A DNA stretch of 64,000 bases, from contig JAITRJ010000034.1 of NCBI GenBank assembly GCA_031288475.1, positions 1-64,000 on the forward strand, read 5' to 3'. Within the stretch, counting starts at the first letter, position 1, and every line of letters starts with the position of its first letter. Under the pieces are notes generated by a model. The model had not been told where the DNA came from. It did no database searches and was given only the letters and a program-made list of their open reading frames with translations. Positions 9,731 to 20,963 of the stretch are shown piece after piece. Position numbers and translations under genes: made by a program. Origin of the DNA: Helicobacteraceae bacterium. GTDB lineage: Bacteria; Campylobacterota; Campylobacteria; Campylobacterales; SZUA-545.

Positions 9731-10120
9731 TCAATGGCGCAGGAAATACCGCGCCAATAAGAGAGACAATACAGTCGGCTGGATTTCCCAAAAGCCACAG
9801 CCTTCCATTTCGCAAAGCAGATACACAGCAGAAATCGCTGCGTGAATGAACCAAAGCCCGTACGTCAAATTTAAAAGAAACTTAAGATTGAAGTAAATCG
9901 CTCCGATCTCACCGGAGTCAATGTCAAAATCAACAAGCCCGAAGGTATATCTATCCGCCAAATTCGCGGAATCCAAAGCTGGCGGCGTTATGCTAGCCAT
10001 ACTGCCGCGTTCGTCAGGACAGTGTTTCAGCAGTTTGATTTCCAGCGTACAGCGCCACTTTTTATTGTATTCCCGCCATAAGCTCTTTAATAGTAATCTT
10101 GTTAAATGAGATTTGTACAC
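9731..10120 (-). CDS. hypothetical protein
   Basis: 129 aa orphan ORF with plausible composition (ADRYTFGLVDFDIDSGEIGAIYFNLKFLLNLTYGLWFIHAAIS); start uncertain. Confidence 0.35.
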   Translation of the reverse strand: MYKSHLTRLLLKSLWREYNKKWRCTLEIKLLKHCPDERGSMASITPPALDSANLADRYTFGLVDFDIDSGEIGAIYFNLKFLLNLTYGLWFIHAAISAVYLLCEMEGCGFWEIQPTVLSLLLARYFLRH

Positions 10121-10720
10121 AAAGTTATTTTCATTATATCAGTAAGCGCGATTGCGCTTATGGCAAAAAGCGCCGCCTCCTACTTCAACGATGGCAGCGC
10201 AAAAGCGAACAAAGGGCTTTACTCCGAGTCGATTGAGGATTTTACAAAGGCGATTGAGCTAAGACCAAATGACAGCTACATCTACCATAAACGTGGCATA
10301 TCCTACAGCCGCATAGGAGATCAAATAAAAGCGATCGAAGACCTTACGAAGGCGATCGAGCTAAATCCAAACGATTCGTTTTCCTTCACAAACCGCGCTA
10401 TGTCTTACGCCCGCCTGCAGCAGTATGAAAAAGCGATTGAAGACTACACGCGGGCGATTGGCATTTACCCTTCCAACTCTCTGGCGTACAACTACCGCGG
10501 ACTTGCCTACCGCGAGATTGGCGAATATGCCAAAGCGATCGAGGACTTTACAAAGGCGATCGAGATCAATCCTGGCTATGCCTACGCGTACAACAACCGG
10601 GGTGAAACATACGGCATTATGGGAAATCGAGTCAGCGCCAGACAAGATGCCGTCAAAGCTTGTAAGATGGGGTATTGCGAGCATCTTACGGTAATGGAAA
10701 ACGAAGAGAACCGGCGCTAG
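10106..10720 (+). CDS. tetratricopeptide repeat protein, exported
   Basis: N-terminal signal-like segment; repeated units A-IEDFTKAIELxPNxxxxYxxRGxxYxxxGxxxK. Confidence 0.85.
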   Translation: MRFVHKVIFIISVSAIALMAKSAASYFNDGSAKANKGLYSESIEDFTKAIELRPNDSYIYHKRGISYSRIGDQIKAIEDLTKAIELNPNDSFSFTNRAMSYARLQQYEKAIEDYTRAIGIYPSNSLAYNYRGLAYREIGEYAKAIEDFTKAIEINPGYAYAYNNRGETYGIMGNRVSARQDAVKACKMGYCEHLTVMENEENRR

Positions 10721-10750
10721 AAGAGCGGGGCAAACGCCCCCCGCGGTTGA

Positions 10751-11104
10751 TTAAGCGATAGCTTTTTTTGCCTGTTCGGCAATCTTCGCGAAACTCTCCG
10801 GCTCGTTCATCGCCAGATCGGACAACACCTTCCGATCGATTTCAATGTTTGCTTTGTTCAACCCGTGTATCAACTGCGAATAGCTTATGCCGTTTAAGCG
10901 GCAGGCGGCGTTGATCCGCACGATCCAGAGGCTGCGGAAGTTCCTCTTGTTGTTTTTGCGGTCGCGGTAGGCATAAACCAGACTCCTTTCAAGCTGCTCT
11001 TTAGCTTTCCTGAAATGCTTATGCCTCGCGGAAAAAAAGCCGCGCGCCTGCTTCAAAAGCTTATTATGTCGTCGTCGGCGGATTACGCCTGTCTTTACTC
11101 TCAT
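10751..11104 (-). CDS. rplT: 50S ribosomal protein L20
   Basis: [37 protein letters not shown]; context rpmI-infC-thrS. Confidence 0.97.
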   Translation of the reverse strand: MRVKTGVIRRRRHNKLLKQARGFFSARHKHFRKAKEQLERSLVYAYRDRKNNKRNFRSLWIVRINAACRLNGISYSQLIHGLNKANIEIDRKVLSDLAMNEPESFAKIAEQAKKAIA

Positions 11105-11195
11105 ATTCTCTCCTTTTACCTGAATTACGGTGCCGCTTTGAGCGGGCTTCTCTGCTTCGCCTGAGCTGACAGAAGGATTGGCGCGGAAAGCGCGA

Positions 11196-11387
11196 CTATT
11201 TGACCAGCATTCTTTTTACATTCGCCGCATTCGAGCTGTGAACATACTGACTTGAACGCAATTTCCGCTTCGTTTTACGGCTCTTTTTGGTCAGGATGTG
11301 GCTTCTGAAGGCGCTGCCGCGTTTGATCACGTTTTTTTTCACGGAAAAACGCTTGAGAGCAGCCCTCTTTGTCTTCATTTTAGGCAT
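11196..11387 (-). CDS. rpmI: 50S ribosomal protein L35
   Basis: [44 protein letters not shown]. Confidence 0.95.
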   Translation of the reverse strand: MPKMKTKRAALKRFSVKKNVIKRGSAFRSHILTKKSRKTKRKLRSSQYVHSSNAANVKRMLVK

Positions 11388-11395
11388 TCTTTACC

Positions 11396-11965
11396 TCAAC
11401 CTTTCTTCTCTCTTTTTGGAACGACATGCATACTTACAAACCGACCGTCTAAAAACGCCTCTTTTTCGATTGTCGCATAAGGCTCCACCATTTGAGCGGT
11501 GGATTTTAGCACAGCAAAGCCTACGCTTGGGTTTGACATCTCCCGCCCCTTGAGAAAAACGCGGAATTTTACATATTTTCCTTCCGCCAAGAATTCGATC
11601 GCGTGCTTGATCTTGTAGTTGAGATCGTTCTGCGCGATTTTGGCGGTCAGCTTGATCTCCTTGATTTCCACTTGTTTTTGCTTCTTCTTCGCCTCTTTGG
11701 CGCGTTTTTCCTGCTCGTACTTAAACTTCCCAAAGTCCATTATTTTCGCTACCGGGGGGCTGGCGTCGGGTGAAATCAGCACTAACTCCAGATTGCGATC
11801 GATGGCAAGCTGCAGCGCCTGCCGGCTCTTGATTACGCCAAATTGATTGCCATCGTTGCCTATGCAGCGTACCTCGTCGGAAAAACGGACAACCTGTTCG
11901 TTAATCAGCGTTTTTTTCTCCCTCTCCTTGTTCGGAGCGAACGGGGGGATGTTATTCAAAGGCAT
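11396..11965 (-). CDS. infC: translation initiation factor IF-3
   Basis: LINEQVVRFSDEVRCIGNDGNQFGVIKSRQAL...LVLISPDASPPVAKIMDFGKFKYEQ; start at 11965 supported by GGAGAGG upstream. Confidence 0.95.
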   Translation of the reverse strand: MPLNNIPPFAPNKEREKKTLINEQVVRFSDEVRCIGNDGNQFGVIKSRQALQLAIDRNLELVLISPDASPPVAKIMDFGKFKYEQEKRAKEAKKKQKQVEIKEIKLTAKIAQNDLNYKIKHAIEFLAEGKYVKFRVFLKGREMSNPSVGFAVLKSTAQMVEPYATIEKEAFLDGRFVSMHVVPKREKKG

Positions 11966-13766
11966 TCCTCTCCTTGTTTTTCTCTTCACATTGCGCGATA
12001 AACGCGTTCAGATCAAGCGTCTCTTCCGACCGCTTGCGGCGATCTCTCAAACTCACGGCGCGCGCCTCCTTCTCTCTATCTCCTACTACGGCAATAAACG
12101 GCGTTTTAAGCTTTTCCGCCGAACGTATCTTTTTACTTAGCGTTTCCGAGCGATCAAAAAGCTCCGCATATATACCGGCTTTTGCTAAAAGTTCCGCTAC
12201 CTCACTCGCGTATGGGAGATGTTCTTCGCTTACCGGAACAACCGCCACCTGCCTCGGCGCGATAAAAAACGGCAGCTCTCCGCCGTAATGTTCGATCAGA
12301 ATGGCTATGAACCGTTCCATCGATCCCATCATCGCGCGGTGAAGCATCACGGGACGCGCCCGCTCATTCTTCTCGTTTGTATAGCGCAGATCAAAACGTT
12401 CAGGCAGATTCATATCCACCTGTACGGTGCCGCACTGCCACTCTCTGCCGATCGCGTCTGTGATCTTCACGTCGATCTTCGGTCCGTAAAACGCGCCGCC
12501 GCCCTCGTCAATACAGTAGCCGCCCCGCTTTTTCAAAACCGCTTCGATCTCCTCCGTCGCCTTCCGCCAGAGTTCGTCCGAACCGATTGCTTTGGCGGGT
12601 TTTGTTGAGAGCGTAAGCGTGTACTCGAACCCAAAACCGCTCATTAGCCGATCGATAAACTCCAAAATCTTTTCGATCTCTACGCCGATCTGATCCTCGC
12701 GGCAGAATATGTGCGCGTCGTCCTGCGTAAATTCTCGTACGCGCAAAAGCCCGTGCAACACGCCGCTCTGCTCGTGACGATGTACCGTGCCGAATTCAAA
12801 AAAACGCAGCGGCAGATCGCGGAAACTGCGCGTTTCCGATTCGTAAACCGCGATATGACCCAGACAGTTCATCGGTTTAAGACTATACTCCGCCTCGTCT
12901 ACTGTAGTAAAGTACATATTATCGCCGTAGTTGGCGATATGCCCGCTCTTTCTCCACAGATCCGATCGCAGAATTTCGGGACCTCTCACCGGCTGGTAGC
13001 CGCGTCTCATATGCGCGTTGAAACTTAACGTCTCAAGCTTGGAGCGAAGCCGCGCGCCGGCGGGAAGCCATACCGCCAGACCACCGCCGATCTCCTCAAA
13101 GAACTTAAACAGCCCCAGCTCGTTCCCAAGTTTTCTGTGATCGCGCCTTGCCGCCTCTTCCATCCGCGTATCCCATTCTTTAAGCGCCTTTGCGTCCGCG
13201 AAGGCTATGCCATACACGCGCGTAAGCATTTCGCGCGAACTGTCGCCGCCCAGATAGGCTCCGGCAAGTTTCGTCAGTTTCACGTTTGATAAAAATCCGG
13301 TATTTGGAACATGGGGTCCGCGGCAGAGATCCTCAAATTCTCCCTGCCTGTAGAACATTACGCTGTCGGCATCAATACGGCTGAGCACCTCAGTTTTAAG
13401 CGGATCGTCCGCATAACGATCGAGCGCCTGAGCTTTCGTCGTCTCGTACCGCTCAATAGGAATATTCTGCGCCGCGATCTTTTTCATCGTCTTTTCTATA
13501 GTTTTAAGATCGTCTTCTCCGATCTTCGCCGCTGTCTTGAAGTCGTAGTAGAACCCCTCTTCCACCACAGGCCCGACAAAAAACATCGCGTCCGGATATA
13601 GCAGCTTGATCGCATGCGCCAACAGGTGCGCGCAGGAGTGGCGTAAGATGAAAAGCGCTTCTTTGGAGTTGTCGCAGAAAATTGGTTCGCCCTCTATGCC
13701 AAGAGCGCGCGCGGTTTGCAGATCAAAAACGCCCTCGGTTGTTTTAACGCCGATCAAAAAGCTCAA
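11952..13766 (-). CDS. thrS: threonine--tRNA ligase
   Basis: RHSCAHLLAHAIKLLYPDA, LRVREFTQDDAHIFCREDQ, RPVMLHRAMMGSMERFIAILIEHY. Confidence 0.97.
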   Translation of the reverse strand: MSFLIGVKTTEGVFDLQTARALGIEGEPIFCDNSKEALFILRHSCAHLLAHAIKLLYPDAMFFVGPVVEEGFYYDFKTAAKIGEDDLKTIEKTMKKIAAQNIPIERYETTKAQALDRYADDPLKTEVLSRIDADSVMFYRQGEFEDLCRGPHVPNTGFLSNVKLTKLAGAYLGGDSSREMLTRVYGIAFADAKALKEWDTRMEEAARRDHRKLGNELGLFKFFEEIGGGLAVWLPAGARLRSKLETLSFNAHMRRGYQPVRGPEILRSDLWRKSGHIANYGDNMYFTTVDEAEYSLKPMNCLGHIAVYESETRSFRDLPLRFFEFGTVHRHEQSGVLHGLLRVREFTQDDAHIFCREDQIGVEIEKILEFIDRLMSGFGFEYTLTLSTKPAKAIGSDELWRKATEEIEAVLKKRGGYCIDEGGGAFYGPKIDVKITDAIGREWQCGTVQVDMNLPERFDLRYTNEKNERARPVMLHRAMMGSMERFIAILIEHYGGELPFFIAPRQVAVVPVSEEHLPYASEVAELLAKAGIYAELFDRSETLSKKIRSAEKLKTPFIAVVGDREKEARAVSLRDRRKRSEETLDLNAFIAQCEEKNKERNAFE

Positions 13767-13794
13767 AGAATTTGCTTCCTTATATAAAGAAATC

Positions 13795-13871
13795 TGGTGG
13801 CCGTAAGAGGACTCGAACCTCTGACCACTACCATGTCAAGGTAGTGCTCTACCAAACTGAGCTATACGACC
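13795..13871 (-). tRNA. tRNA-Val(GAC), CCA encoded
   Basis: reverse complement GGTCGTATAGCTCAGTTTGGTAGAGCACTACCTTGACATGGTAGTGGTCAGAGGTTCGAGTCCTCTTACGGCCACCA folds as a cloverleaf; anticodon GAC. Confidence 0.95.
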
Positions 13872-13910
13872 TGTCCGCTTTACGCCGCGACAAAAAACGC
13901 AAGATTGTAC

Positions 13911-14348
13911 TCAATTTTTCTTAATGCTTATCCACAAAAAGAGTAAAACCGCCGTGTCGATCATCACGTCGGCGAAATTGAAGATGGGGAAATCAAACCA
14001 ATAGTGCCAGTAAATGTAATCAACGACCCCGCCGTGAATAAAGCGATCCAGCACGTTTGATGCGCCCGCTCCGAAGACGAGCGCAAGGGGGAAAAAGTAT
14101 CTGTCCATCAGCTTCGCTGCGAATGCGTAAACGGCTACGCCGCCAATGATCAGCAACTGGATATATTTGAGCCATTCTCCAAAGAAGGCAAACCACGAGA
14201 ATGCCACCCCGTCATTAAAGGCAAGCGTGACTGACAGCGCTTCGCTCTCCCAGCGGAAGCCGCTCAGCACGATAAACTTCACGAGCCGATCAATCAGAAA
14301 AACGCCCGAAAGAACGGCGAAGAAGATCGCTGTCTTCCTGTTAGTCAT
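13911..14348 (-). CDS. lspA: lipoprotein signal peptidase (signal peptidase II)
   Basis: [41 protein letters not shown] motifs; start [10 protein letters not shown]. Confidence 0.95.
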   Translation of the reverse strand: MTNRKTAIFFAVLSGVFLIDRLVKFIVLSGFRWESEALSVTLAFNDGVAFSWFAFFGEWLKYIQLLIIGGVAVYAFAAKLMDRYFFPLALVFGAGASNVLDRFIHGGVVDYIYWHYWFDFPIFNFADVMIDTAVLLFLWISIKKN

Positions 14349-15678
14349 TGACCCGTTTGAGCAGCGTTTCCAGCTTCGCGTACCAACCGTTAAGTTCATT
14401 TTTGTCCTCGCCTTCCAGCAGAATGCGCAGCTTCATCTCCGTGCCAGAGTAACGTATAAGATGACGAATTTTCGCGCGCTCAATTTCTTTTAGCAGATCG
14501 CTCAAGCCCTTGATCGACGCAATCTCTCTCTTTTCGCTTACCCCAATCGCGCCCTGCTTTTGAGGAAAGAGCGCGAAGGGGTTAAACAGCCCGCTTGCCT
14601 TCCGTTGACTGGAGATCATCATTGAGGCGGCTAAAAGCGCGCTGACCAGCCCGTCGCCCGTTTTTATGTAGTCCGAAAAGATGATATGCCCGCTCTGTTC
14701 GCCGCCGAAGTTTATATCGTTTTCCCGCATCGCCGTCAACACGTTTTTGTCACCTACGCTGCTGCGCAGCAGAGAGATGTTGTGCGCGGTCAAGAACCGC
14801 TCCAGCGCCATATTGCTCATTTGCGTTACAACGCACGCGTTCCGCCGCAGCATTCCCTTCTGGCTCATTGAAAGCGCCAAAGCGCCTATAAGCTTGTCTC
14901 CATCAATTATCTCGCCGTTTTCGTCCACAGCCACAAGCCGATCGGCGTCGCCATCAAGCGCAAAGCCAATATCCGCTCTCAGCCTTTTCACCTCTCGGGC
15001 AAGCTGCTGCGGATAAACCGCGCCGCACGCTTCGTTGATATTCGATCCATTCGGTTCGTTCCCTATGACGAACAGATCCGCCCCAAGCTCGGCAAAAACA
15101 GTCGGAGCCACCTTGTACGCCGCGCCGTTTGCCGCGTCTACCACGATCCGCACGCCGCTGAGCGTCATATCTTTTGGAAAACTGTTCTTTATATGCACTA
15201 TATAGCGCCCAATCACGTCGTCGACACGTTTGGACGAGCCGATCGCCGCGCCCGTCTGAAGCGCCGACCGCACCAATTTTTCATCTTCGTAGATCGCTTC
15301 AATGTCCTCCTCTTCTTCAGCAGAGAGCTTGTCGCCCTCGCGATCGAAGAACTTGATCCCGTTATCTTCATACGGGTTATGCGAGGCGCTGATCATAATC
15401 CCCGCGTCGCACCGCATATTTTCTGTCAGAAACGAGATTGCCGGTGTTGGCATAGGTCCTATCTGCACGACGTTATAGCCCACCGCCGTCAAACCAGAAA
15501 CAAGCGCGTTTTCCAGCATATAGCCGCTTCGCCGCGTGTCCTTTCCCACCAGAATCTTGTTGGTGCGCGAATGCCTGCGGAAGTGAATGCCCGCCGCCAT
15601 CGCGAGTCTCATCGCCAGAAACGGCGTAAGCTTCTCGCCCGCCAGCCCGCGCACTCCGTCTGTGCCGAAAAGTTTCAT
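14341..15678 (-). CDS. glmM: phosphoglucosamine mutase
   Basis: [41 protein letters not shown]. Confidence 0.97.
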   Translation of the reverse strand: MKLFGTDGVRGLAGEKLTPFLAMRLAMAAGIHFRRHSRTNKILVGKDTRRSGYMLENALVSGLTAVGYNVVQIGPMPTPAISFLTENMRCDAGIMISASHNPYEDNGIKFFDREGDKLSAEEEEDIEAIYEDEKLVRSALQTGAAIGSSKRVDDVIGRYIVHIKNSFPKDMTLSGVRIVVDAANGAAYKVAPTVFAELGADLFVIGNEPNGSNINEACGAVYPQQLAREVKRLRADIGFALDGDADRLVAVDENGEIIDGDKLIGALALSMSQKGMLRRNACVVTQMSNMALERFLTAHNISLLRSSVGDKNVLTAMRENDINFGGEQSGHIIFSDYIKTGDGLVSALLAASMMISSQRKASGLFNPFALFPQKQGAIGVSEKREIASIKGLSDLLKEIERAKIRHLIRYSGTEMKLRILLEGEDKNELNGWYAKLETLLKRVND

Positions 15679-15769
15679 CGATTTTCCTTAATCGAATATA
15701 AAATTTATTTTAGTTTAAGCAAAGTCCGCTAAAATTCCGCGTTATTTTAACCACGCAAGGATTAACGCA

Positions 15770-16024
15770 ATGGCAAACCACAAATCGTCGAAAAAACGCG
15801 CCCGTCAAAATCCGGCGCTTAACGAGCGCAACCGCTACTACCGCACACGCGTAAAAAACGTCGCGAAAGCCGTAACGGGCGCAAAGAGCAAAGAAGAGGC
15901 AAACGAGGCTTTCAGGAAAGCGAACCGATACCTGCACTCTATGGTAGGCAAGGGGATACTGAAAAAGAACACGGCGGCGCGGAAGGTCAGCCGTTTAGCC
16001 GCGTTTATCAATAAGATCGCTTAA
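15770..16024 (+). CDS. rpsT: 30S ribosomal protein S20
   Basis: [35 protein letters not shown]. Confidence 0.96.
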   Translation: MANHKSSKKRARQNPALNERNRYYRTRVKNVAKAVTGAKSKEEANEAFRKANRYLHSMVGKGILKKNTAARKVSRLAAFINKIA

Positions 16025-16026
16025 AC

Positions 16027-17082
16027 TTGCTCTCACAGCGAATCAAACCGTTTATCGTCAGGCGCGGCGAAATCGCCGCCGCGCTCGCCGATCCGCTTAT
16101 CAGTTCGAACATAGCCAAAATGCGCGATCTGCTTAAAGAACAGTCAGCGATCGCAGAGATTGCCGAAGCGGGCGAAAGCTACATCAAAACGCTTGCGGCT
16201 ATTGAAGAAAACAGAGCGCTGCTCGGCGATCCCGATCTGGGCGATCTGGCAAGGGAGGAACAGCGGTCGCTTGAGGCGGGAAAAGAGGCGCTGGAAGCCA
16301 AAATTAATCGGCTTTTGCTGCCAAAAGACCCTAATGATCAGCGTAACATATATCTGGAGATACGCGCCGGAACAGGCGGCGACGAAGCGGGGTTATTCGC
16401 CGCCGATCTTTTTCGCCTCTACTGCCGATACGCCGATCTGAAGGGGTGGAAAGCGGAGATTTTAAGCTCCAGCGAGAACGATCGCGGCGGCTACAAAGAG
16501 GTGATCGCGCTGATCAAAGGCAAGGGCGTTTACAGCCGTATGAAATTCGAGGGCGGAACACACCGCGTTCAGCGTGTGCCGGAGACGGAGGCGCAGGGGC
16601 GGATCCACACGTCAGCGGTAACGGTGGCGATTCTGCCGGAGGTGGAAGACGTAGAGGTTGAAATCAACCCCGCCGATTTGCGAATCGACGTTTTTCGTTC
16701 AGGCGGGCACGGCGGGCAGTCAGTCAATACCACTGACTCGGCGGTGCGGATCACGCACCTTCCGACCGGCGTCAGCGTCTCAATGCAGGATGAAAAAAGC
16801 CAGCATAAAAACAAGGATAAAGCGCTGCGCATTCTGAAGGCGCGGCTCTTTGAGCTGGAGACGGAAAAGCAGAGCAGCGCCGAGAGCCAAAACCGCAGGG
16901 CGCAGGTGGGAAGCGGCGACAGAAGCGAACGCATCCGCACCTATAACTTCCCGCAAAACCGTTTAACCGATCACAGAATCGGCTTAACGCTCTATCGCTT
17001 AGAGGAACTGATGCTTTCAGGCGATCTTGACGAAGTGATTGACGCGCTAATCGCCAAATCGCAGGCTGACGCTGTCGGCTGA
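16027..17082 (+). CDS. prfA: peptide chain release factor 1
   Basis: GGQ motif [29 protein letters not shown] motif [23 protein letters not shown] start. Confidence 0.97.
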   Translation: MLSQRIKPFIVRRGEIAAALADPLISSNIAKMRDLLKEQSAIAEIAEAGESYIKTLAAIEENRALLGDPDLGDLAREEQRSLEAGKEALEAKINRLLLPKDPNDQRNIYLEIRAGTGGDEAGLFAADLFRLYCRYADLKGWKAEILSSSENDRGGYKEVIALIKGKGVYSRMKFEGGTHRVQRVPETEAQGRIHTSAVTVAILPEVEDVEVEINPADLRIDVFRSGGHGGQSVNTTDSAVRITHLPTGVSVSMQDEKSQHKNKDKALRILKARLFELETEKQSSAESQNRRAQVGSGDRSERIRTYNFPQNRLTDHRIGLTLYRLEELMLSGDLDEVIDALIAKSQADAVG

Positions 17083-17712
17083 AACCTTTAGAAAACGTTG
17101 ATCAGCGCTGCGAATATCTAAACTATCCAGACACTATCAAATGACGCTGACTGCGCCGCTTGTTCGCGTTATCGGAGGCAAAGCTTTCAAAAGCGCGCGT
17201 ATCGTTTCTCCTCCAATCAGGTTTAGCGCTGCGACCAACGAATATTTAGTTAACTATCCGTACGGAACGAAGCTGTCTGTTTCGCCAATAATCGCGGCAA
17301 TCTTAAGCCTCTGATCTTTACCTATTGCAGCTTTCGCGTCGGGCTGCGTTTCATAAGCCGATCGCGGCATAGCGTCGTTTTGTCTGTCTGAGCTTTTAAA
17401 TCGTTCGCCAGATGGCGGACGCTGCGCAAATCAGGAGCGTTTACGGATGGGCGTTATTTGATTCGTATGGATAGAATCGGATCGTACAGCGGCGGCAGAC
17501 AAGAGACTTGGATATGCTGCGGCGACCCGCTCTGCTGTAATCCGTAGCGGCATTGTGAAAACTCACTGGACAATCGCGGGGCGTACAGCGCGCTTCACGC
17601 GATGTCAACGCTGCCGCGTTGTAGGCTTCGGCAGGATCGCAAAAGAGGCGATCCGATGTTGTACGTTACAATTTCCGAAGGTTTCCAAAATCCACAATAA
17701 AAAGTCGCGCTG

Positions 17713-18654
17713 ATGCCGATTGATAAAAAAATATATGTCGCGGGGCATAACGGTATGGCCGGATCTGCGATTGTCCGCCGTCTGCGCTGCGGCGGATATG
17801 CCAATATATTAACGATCTCCCGCCAAGAGCTAGATCTGCTGGATCAACGAGCTGTCCGCGATTTTCTTAACGCCGAAAAACCCGATTTTATCTTTTTAGC
17901 GGCGGCTAAGGTAGGCGGGATAAACGCGAATAATATATACCGCGCCGATTTTATTTACGAAAATCTTCAGATCGCAGGTAACATTATCCAGGGCGCGTTT
18001 TTAGCTGGAGTTTCTGATCTCTGTTTTCTGGGTTCAAGCTGTATATATCCAAGAGATTGTCCGCAGCCGATCAAAGAGGAATATCTCCTGACGGGCGCGC
18101 TGGAAACCACAAACGAACCTTACGCGATCGCGAAAATCGCGGGAATCAAGCTGTGCGAAAGTTTAAACGCTCAATATAAAACGCGGTTTTTCAGCGTTAT
18201 GCCTACCAATCTGTACGGCATAAACGATCGCTACGATCTAGCGAACAGCCACGTTCTGCCCGCTTTAATCCGCAAGGCGCACGAAGCAAAATCGCGCGGC
18301 GATAAAGAATTGATCGCGTGGGGAAGCGGCTCGCCCAGACGAGAGTTTTTAGACGCGGACGATCTGGCGGACGCATGCGTGTTTTTGATGGAAAAGAACG
18401 TTAATAGCGGAATGTATAATATCGGTTGCGGCGAGGATATAGCTATTTGCGAACTCGCCGAAACTATTATGGATATCGTAGGTTTCAAAGGCGATATTGC
18501 ATTCGACGCTTCCAAACCCGACGGAACACCGCGAAAGCTATTGGACGTTTCGCGAATAAACGCGCTTGGCTGGAGACATAGAATAACGCTTAGAGAGGGC
18601 ATAACAAAAGCCTATCAGGATTTTCTTCGCCGCTTTCCAGACAACGGGTGTTAG
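17713..18654 (+). CDS. fcl: GDP-L-fucose synthase
   Basis: IYVAGHNGMAGSAIVRRL, FLGSSCIYPRDCPQPIKEEYLLTGALE, YAIAKIAGIKLCE. Confidence 0.95.
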   Translation: MPIDKKIYVAGHNGMAGSAIVRRLRCGGYANILTISRQELDLLDQRAVRDFLNAEKPDFIFLAAAKVGGINANNIYRADFIYENLQIAGNIIQGAFLAGVSDLCFLGSSCIYPRDCPQPIKEEYLLTGALETTNEPYAIAKIAGIKLCESLNAQYKTRFFSVMPTNLYGINDRYDLANSHVLPALIRKAHEAKSRGDKELIAWGSGSPRREFLDADDLADACVFLMEKNVNSGMYNIGCGEDIAICELAETIMDIVGFKGDIAFDASKPDGTPRKLLDVSRINALGWRHRITLREGITKAYQDFLRRFPDNGC

Positions 18655-18674
18655 TTGGCAGTTAGGGAGGGAGT

Positions 18675-18870
18675 ATGAGCGGATCTTTCAAATACGACGC
18701 AGCGATCATAGGTGCGGGAAGAGTAGGTTTGACGCTTTCTAAAGTAGGCTTTAACTGTTTTGGCGTCAATGCTGCTCGATCTTCTGAATTATGACGTACA
18801 GTTTGATATTCAAAACGCGCCGAAAGGCTCTGTAAAACGCAAACCCCAATGCAGACAAACTTAAACAACT
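18675..18870 (+). pseudogene. N-terminal fragment of a nucleotide-sugar dehydrogenase-like protein
   Basis: ATG at 18675: MSGSFKYDAAIIGAGRVGLTLSKVGFNCFGVNAARSSEL* - Rossmann GxGxxG start, then stops in all frames. Confidence 0.45.
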
Positions 18871-19322
18871 GACAGGATTTTTGGCGCGGATACCGCTGAA
18901 AGAAGGCTTAACGATCACAAGCGAATAATATATGAAATATTTTAACGCCGCGAAAAAAGGCGGCTCGAAAAACGAAATTTGCAGGGAAAGAGCGCGGAGT
19001 TATCGGCAAAACGGGTTTGCCGTAAAGCGAGCGCGTTTTATTCGTATTGTTTGCGAACGCTTAAGATAAGACGCGCGAAGCGAAGCATTGGGAGAAATCG
19101 CGGCTTTCTGGCAAGAAGGCGCTTTACTCGCGGTTTTACAGAAAGTCCAGCTTTTGCAGGCGCATATCAATACAAATCGCTAACCATCCGTTCTGACGAA
19201 CGCGCGGAAACGACGCTGATCGATTTATTTTTGCGTCGCCTGCCGCCGTTTTGCTAAGCGCCGATAAATCTTTGAGTTACTATGGAAGGCACTGCGCGGC
19301 TTCCAGAAAACGTTATCGCAGA

Positions 19323-20357
19323 CTACTCTGCGCCGCCGTAATTATCGTTTTGCAGATCGTATTTTACCATCAGTTTTACAAGTTCTTTTAACGTCGTTTT
19401 TGGTTTCCAGCCAAGCAGCTTTTGCGCCTTGCTTGAATCGCCGCACAGCAGCTTCACTTCCGCGGGGCGGAAATATCTGGCGTCGATCCCGACCAGAATT
19501 CTGCCGCTTTTGCGATCGACGCCTTTTTCGTCGATTCCGTCTCCGCGCCAGATAATCTCTGTGCCAACCTCCGCGAACGCAAGCTCGGCAAATTCTCGAA
19601 CCGTATGCGTTTCGCCCGTGGCGACTACCAGATCGCTCGGTTTATCCTGTTGCAGCATTAACCACATCGCCTCGACATACTCTTTGGCGTATCCCCAATC
19701 GCGTTTTGCGTTAAGATTGCCTAAAATAAGCCGTTCCTGTTTTCCTTTGTAGATGTTGGCGACGGCTTTAGTGATCTTTTTGGTTACAAAAGTTTCGCCG
19801 CGCCGCGGGCTTTCGTGATTGAAAAGAATGCCGTTGCACGCGAAAAGTTCGTACGATTCGCGGTAATTTACCGTTACCCAATAGGCGTAAAGTTTCGCTG
19901 CTCCGTACGGCGATTTTGGATAAAACGGCGTCGTTTCGCTTTGCGGTGCGGTTTGCGGCAGACCGCCAAATAACTCGCTGGTTGAAGCCTGATAAAAACG
20001 TGACTTAAACTGCAAATTCTTAATCGCATCCAGCAGACGAATAGTCCCGATCGCGTCGACCTCGGCGGTATATTCAGGCACCTCAAAACTGACCCCGACA
20101 TGGCTTTGCGCGCCTAGATTATATATCTCGTCGGGCTGGACTTTGGCAAGAAGCGAGTGCAGATTGCTGGAATCGGTCAGATCGCCAAGATGTACCTTTA
20201 AACGCGGGTGCGTGAAAAAATGCTCTATGCGCTGCGAAGTAAAAACGCTCGATCGGCGCATAATCGAATGAACTTCGTAGCCCTTTTCCAGTAAAAGTTC
20301 CGCCAGATATGAACCGTCCTGCCCCGTAACACCCGTAATAAACGCCTTTTTCGCCAA
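19323..20357 (-). CDS. gmd: GDP-mannose 4,6-dehydratase
   Basis: [78 protein letters not shown]. Confidence 0.96.
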   Translation of the reverse strand: MAKKAFITGVTGQDGSYLAELLLEKGYEVHSIMRRSSVFTSQRIEHFFTHPRLKVHLGDLTDSSNLHSLLAKVQPDEIYNLGAQSHVGVSFEVPEYTAEVDAIGTIRLLDAIKNLQFKSRFYQASTSELFGGLPQTAPQSETTPFYPKSPYGAAKLYAYWVTVNYRESYELFACNGILFNHESPRRGETFVTKKITKAVANIYKGKQERLILGNLNAKRDWGYAKEYVEAMWLMLQQDKPSDLVVATGETHTVREFAELAFAEVGTEIIWRGDGIDEKGVDRKSGRILVGIDARYFRPAEVKLLCGDSSKAQKLLGWKPKTTLKELVKLMVKYDLQNDNYGGAE

Positions 20358-20853
20358 ATCACTCTCCTTATTTCAAATCCAGATGTCCGCCGCATTGCTG
20401 AAACCCGTCCGGCGTCGGCGTTTGTCACGGTCTGTTATATGAAAATGAGTCTTACCGTAACCCAAGCTTGCCATAGTCTGGACAAGACTAATGTCTCAAT
20501 CCCCTACACATCCGGGTATTACCCGTAACCCTGTCAGCTCCAACTCTTTACAAGAGAAAGATAATGGACAAACGCTGATTCTATCAGCATCCGTCGTTAA
20601 CAGAGCATAAAACGTTTAATCGTAGCGCTCCTAATCTTAAAACAGGCTTAGACTCGTAAAAACAAGATATAGATATCTAAAGAAAGCCTCTGTTCTCGTA
20701 CAAACCCTGTCTTTTATGAAGATATCAGCCTTAAACTAACTGGATAGTTTGGTATTGATTTAAGGAAAGATGGATTGCCGCAATTTTGCGACAGCCATAC
20801 GAGACGCCGTGTCTTTATGGGTTGCTCCATGTTTCGTTTTTTTGCGCAACGAT

Positions 20854-20864
20854 GGGGGGGGGGG
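20854..20864. repeat. G11 homopolymer tract
   Basis: read directly: caacgatGGGGGGGGGGGaacgat, within short ORF 20770-20958. Confidence 0.9.
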
Positions 20865-20963
20865 AACGATGAAAGGAACAGAGCTTTATCCCTCTGCGAT
20901 ACACGCGCGCTACGGTCCTGAACGCTCCGCGCTCTATTGCTCCGCTCGTCTGGCTTAGGCTTT

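Noticed and set aside
10722-10745. Hairpin GGGGCAAACGCCCC after the TPR gene as an intrinsic terminator
   Set aside because: Short stem and no following U-tract on either strand; too weak to call
17110-20760. AAACTATCCAG near 17119 and its reverse complement CTGGATAGTTT near 20741 as inverted repeats bounding a mobile cassette
   Set aside because: Only about 11 bp shared, with diverging flanks; compatible with chance
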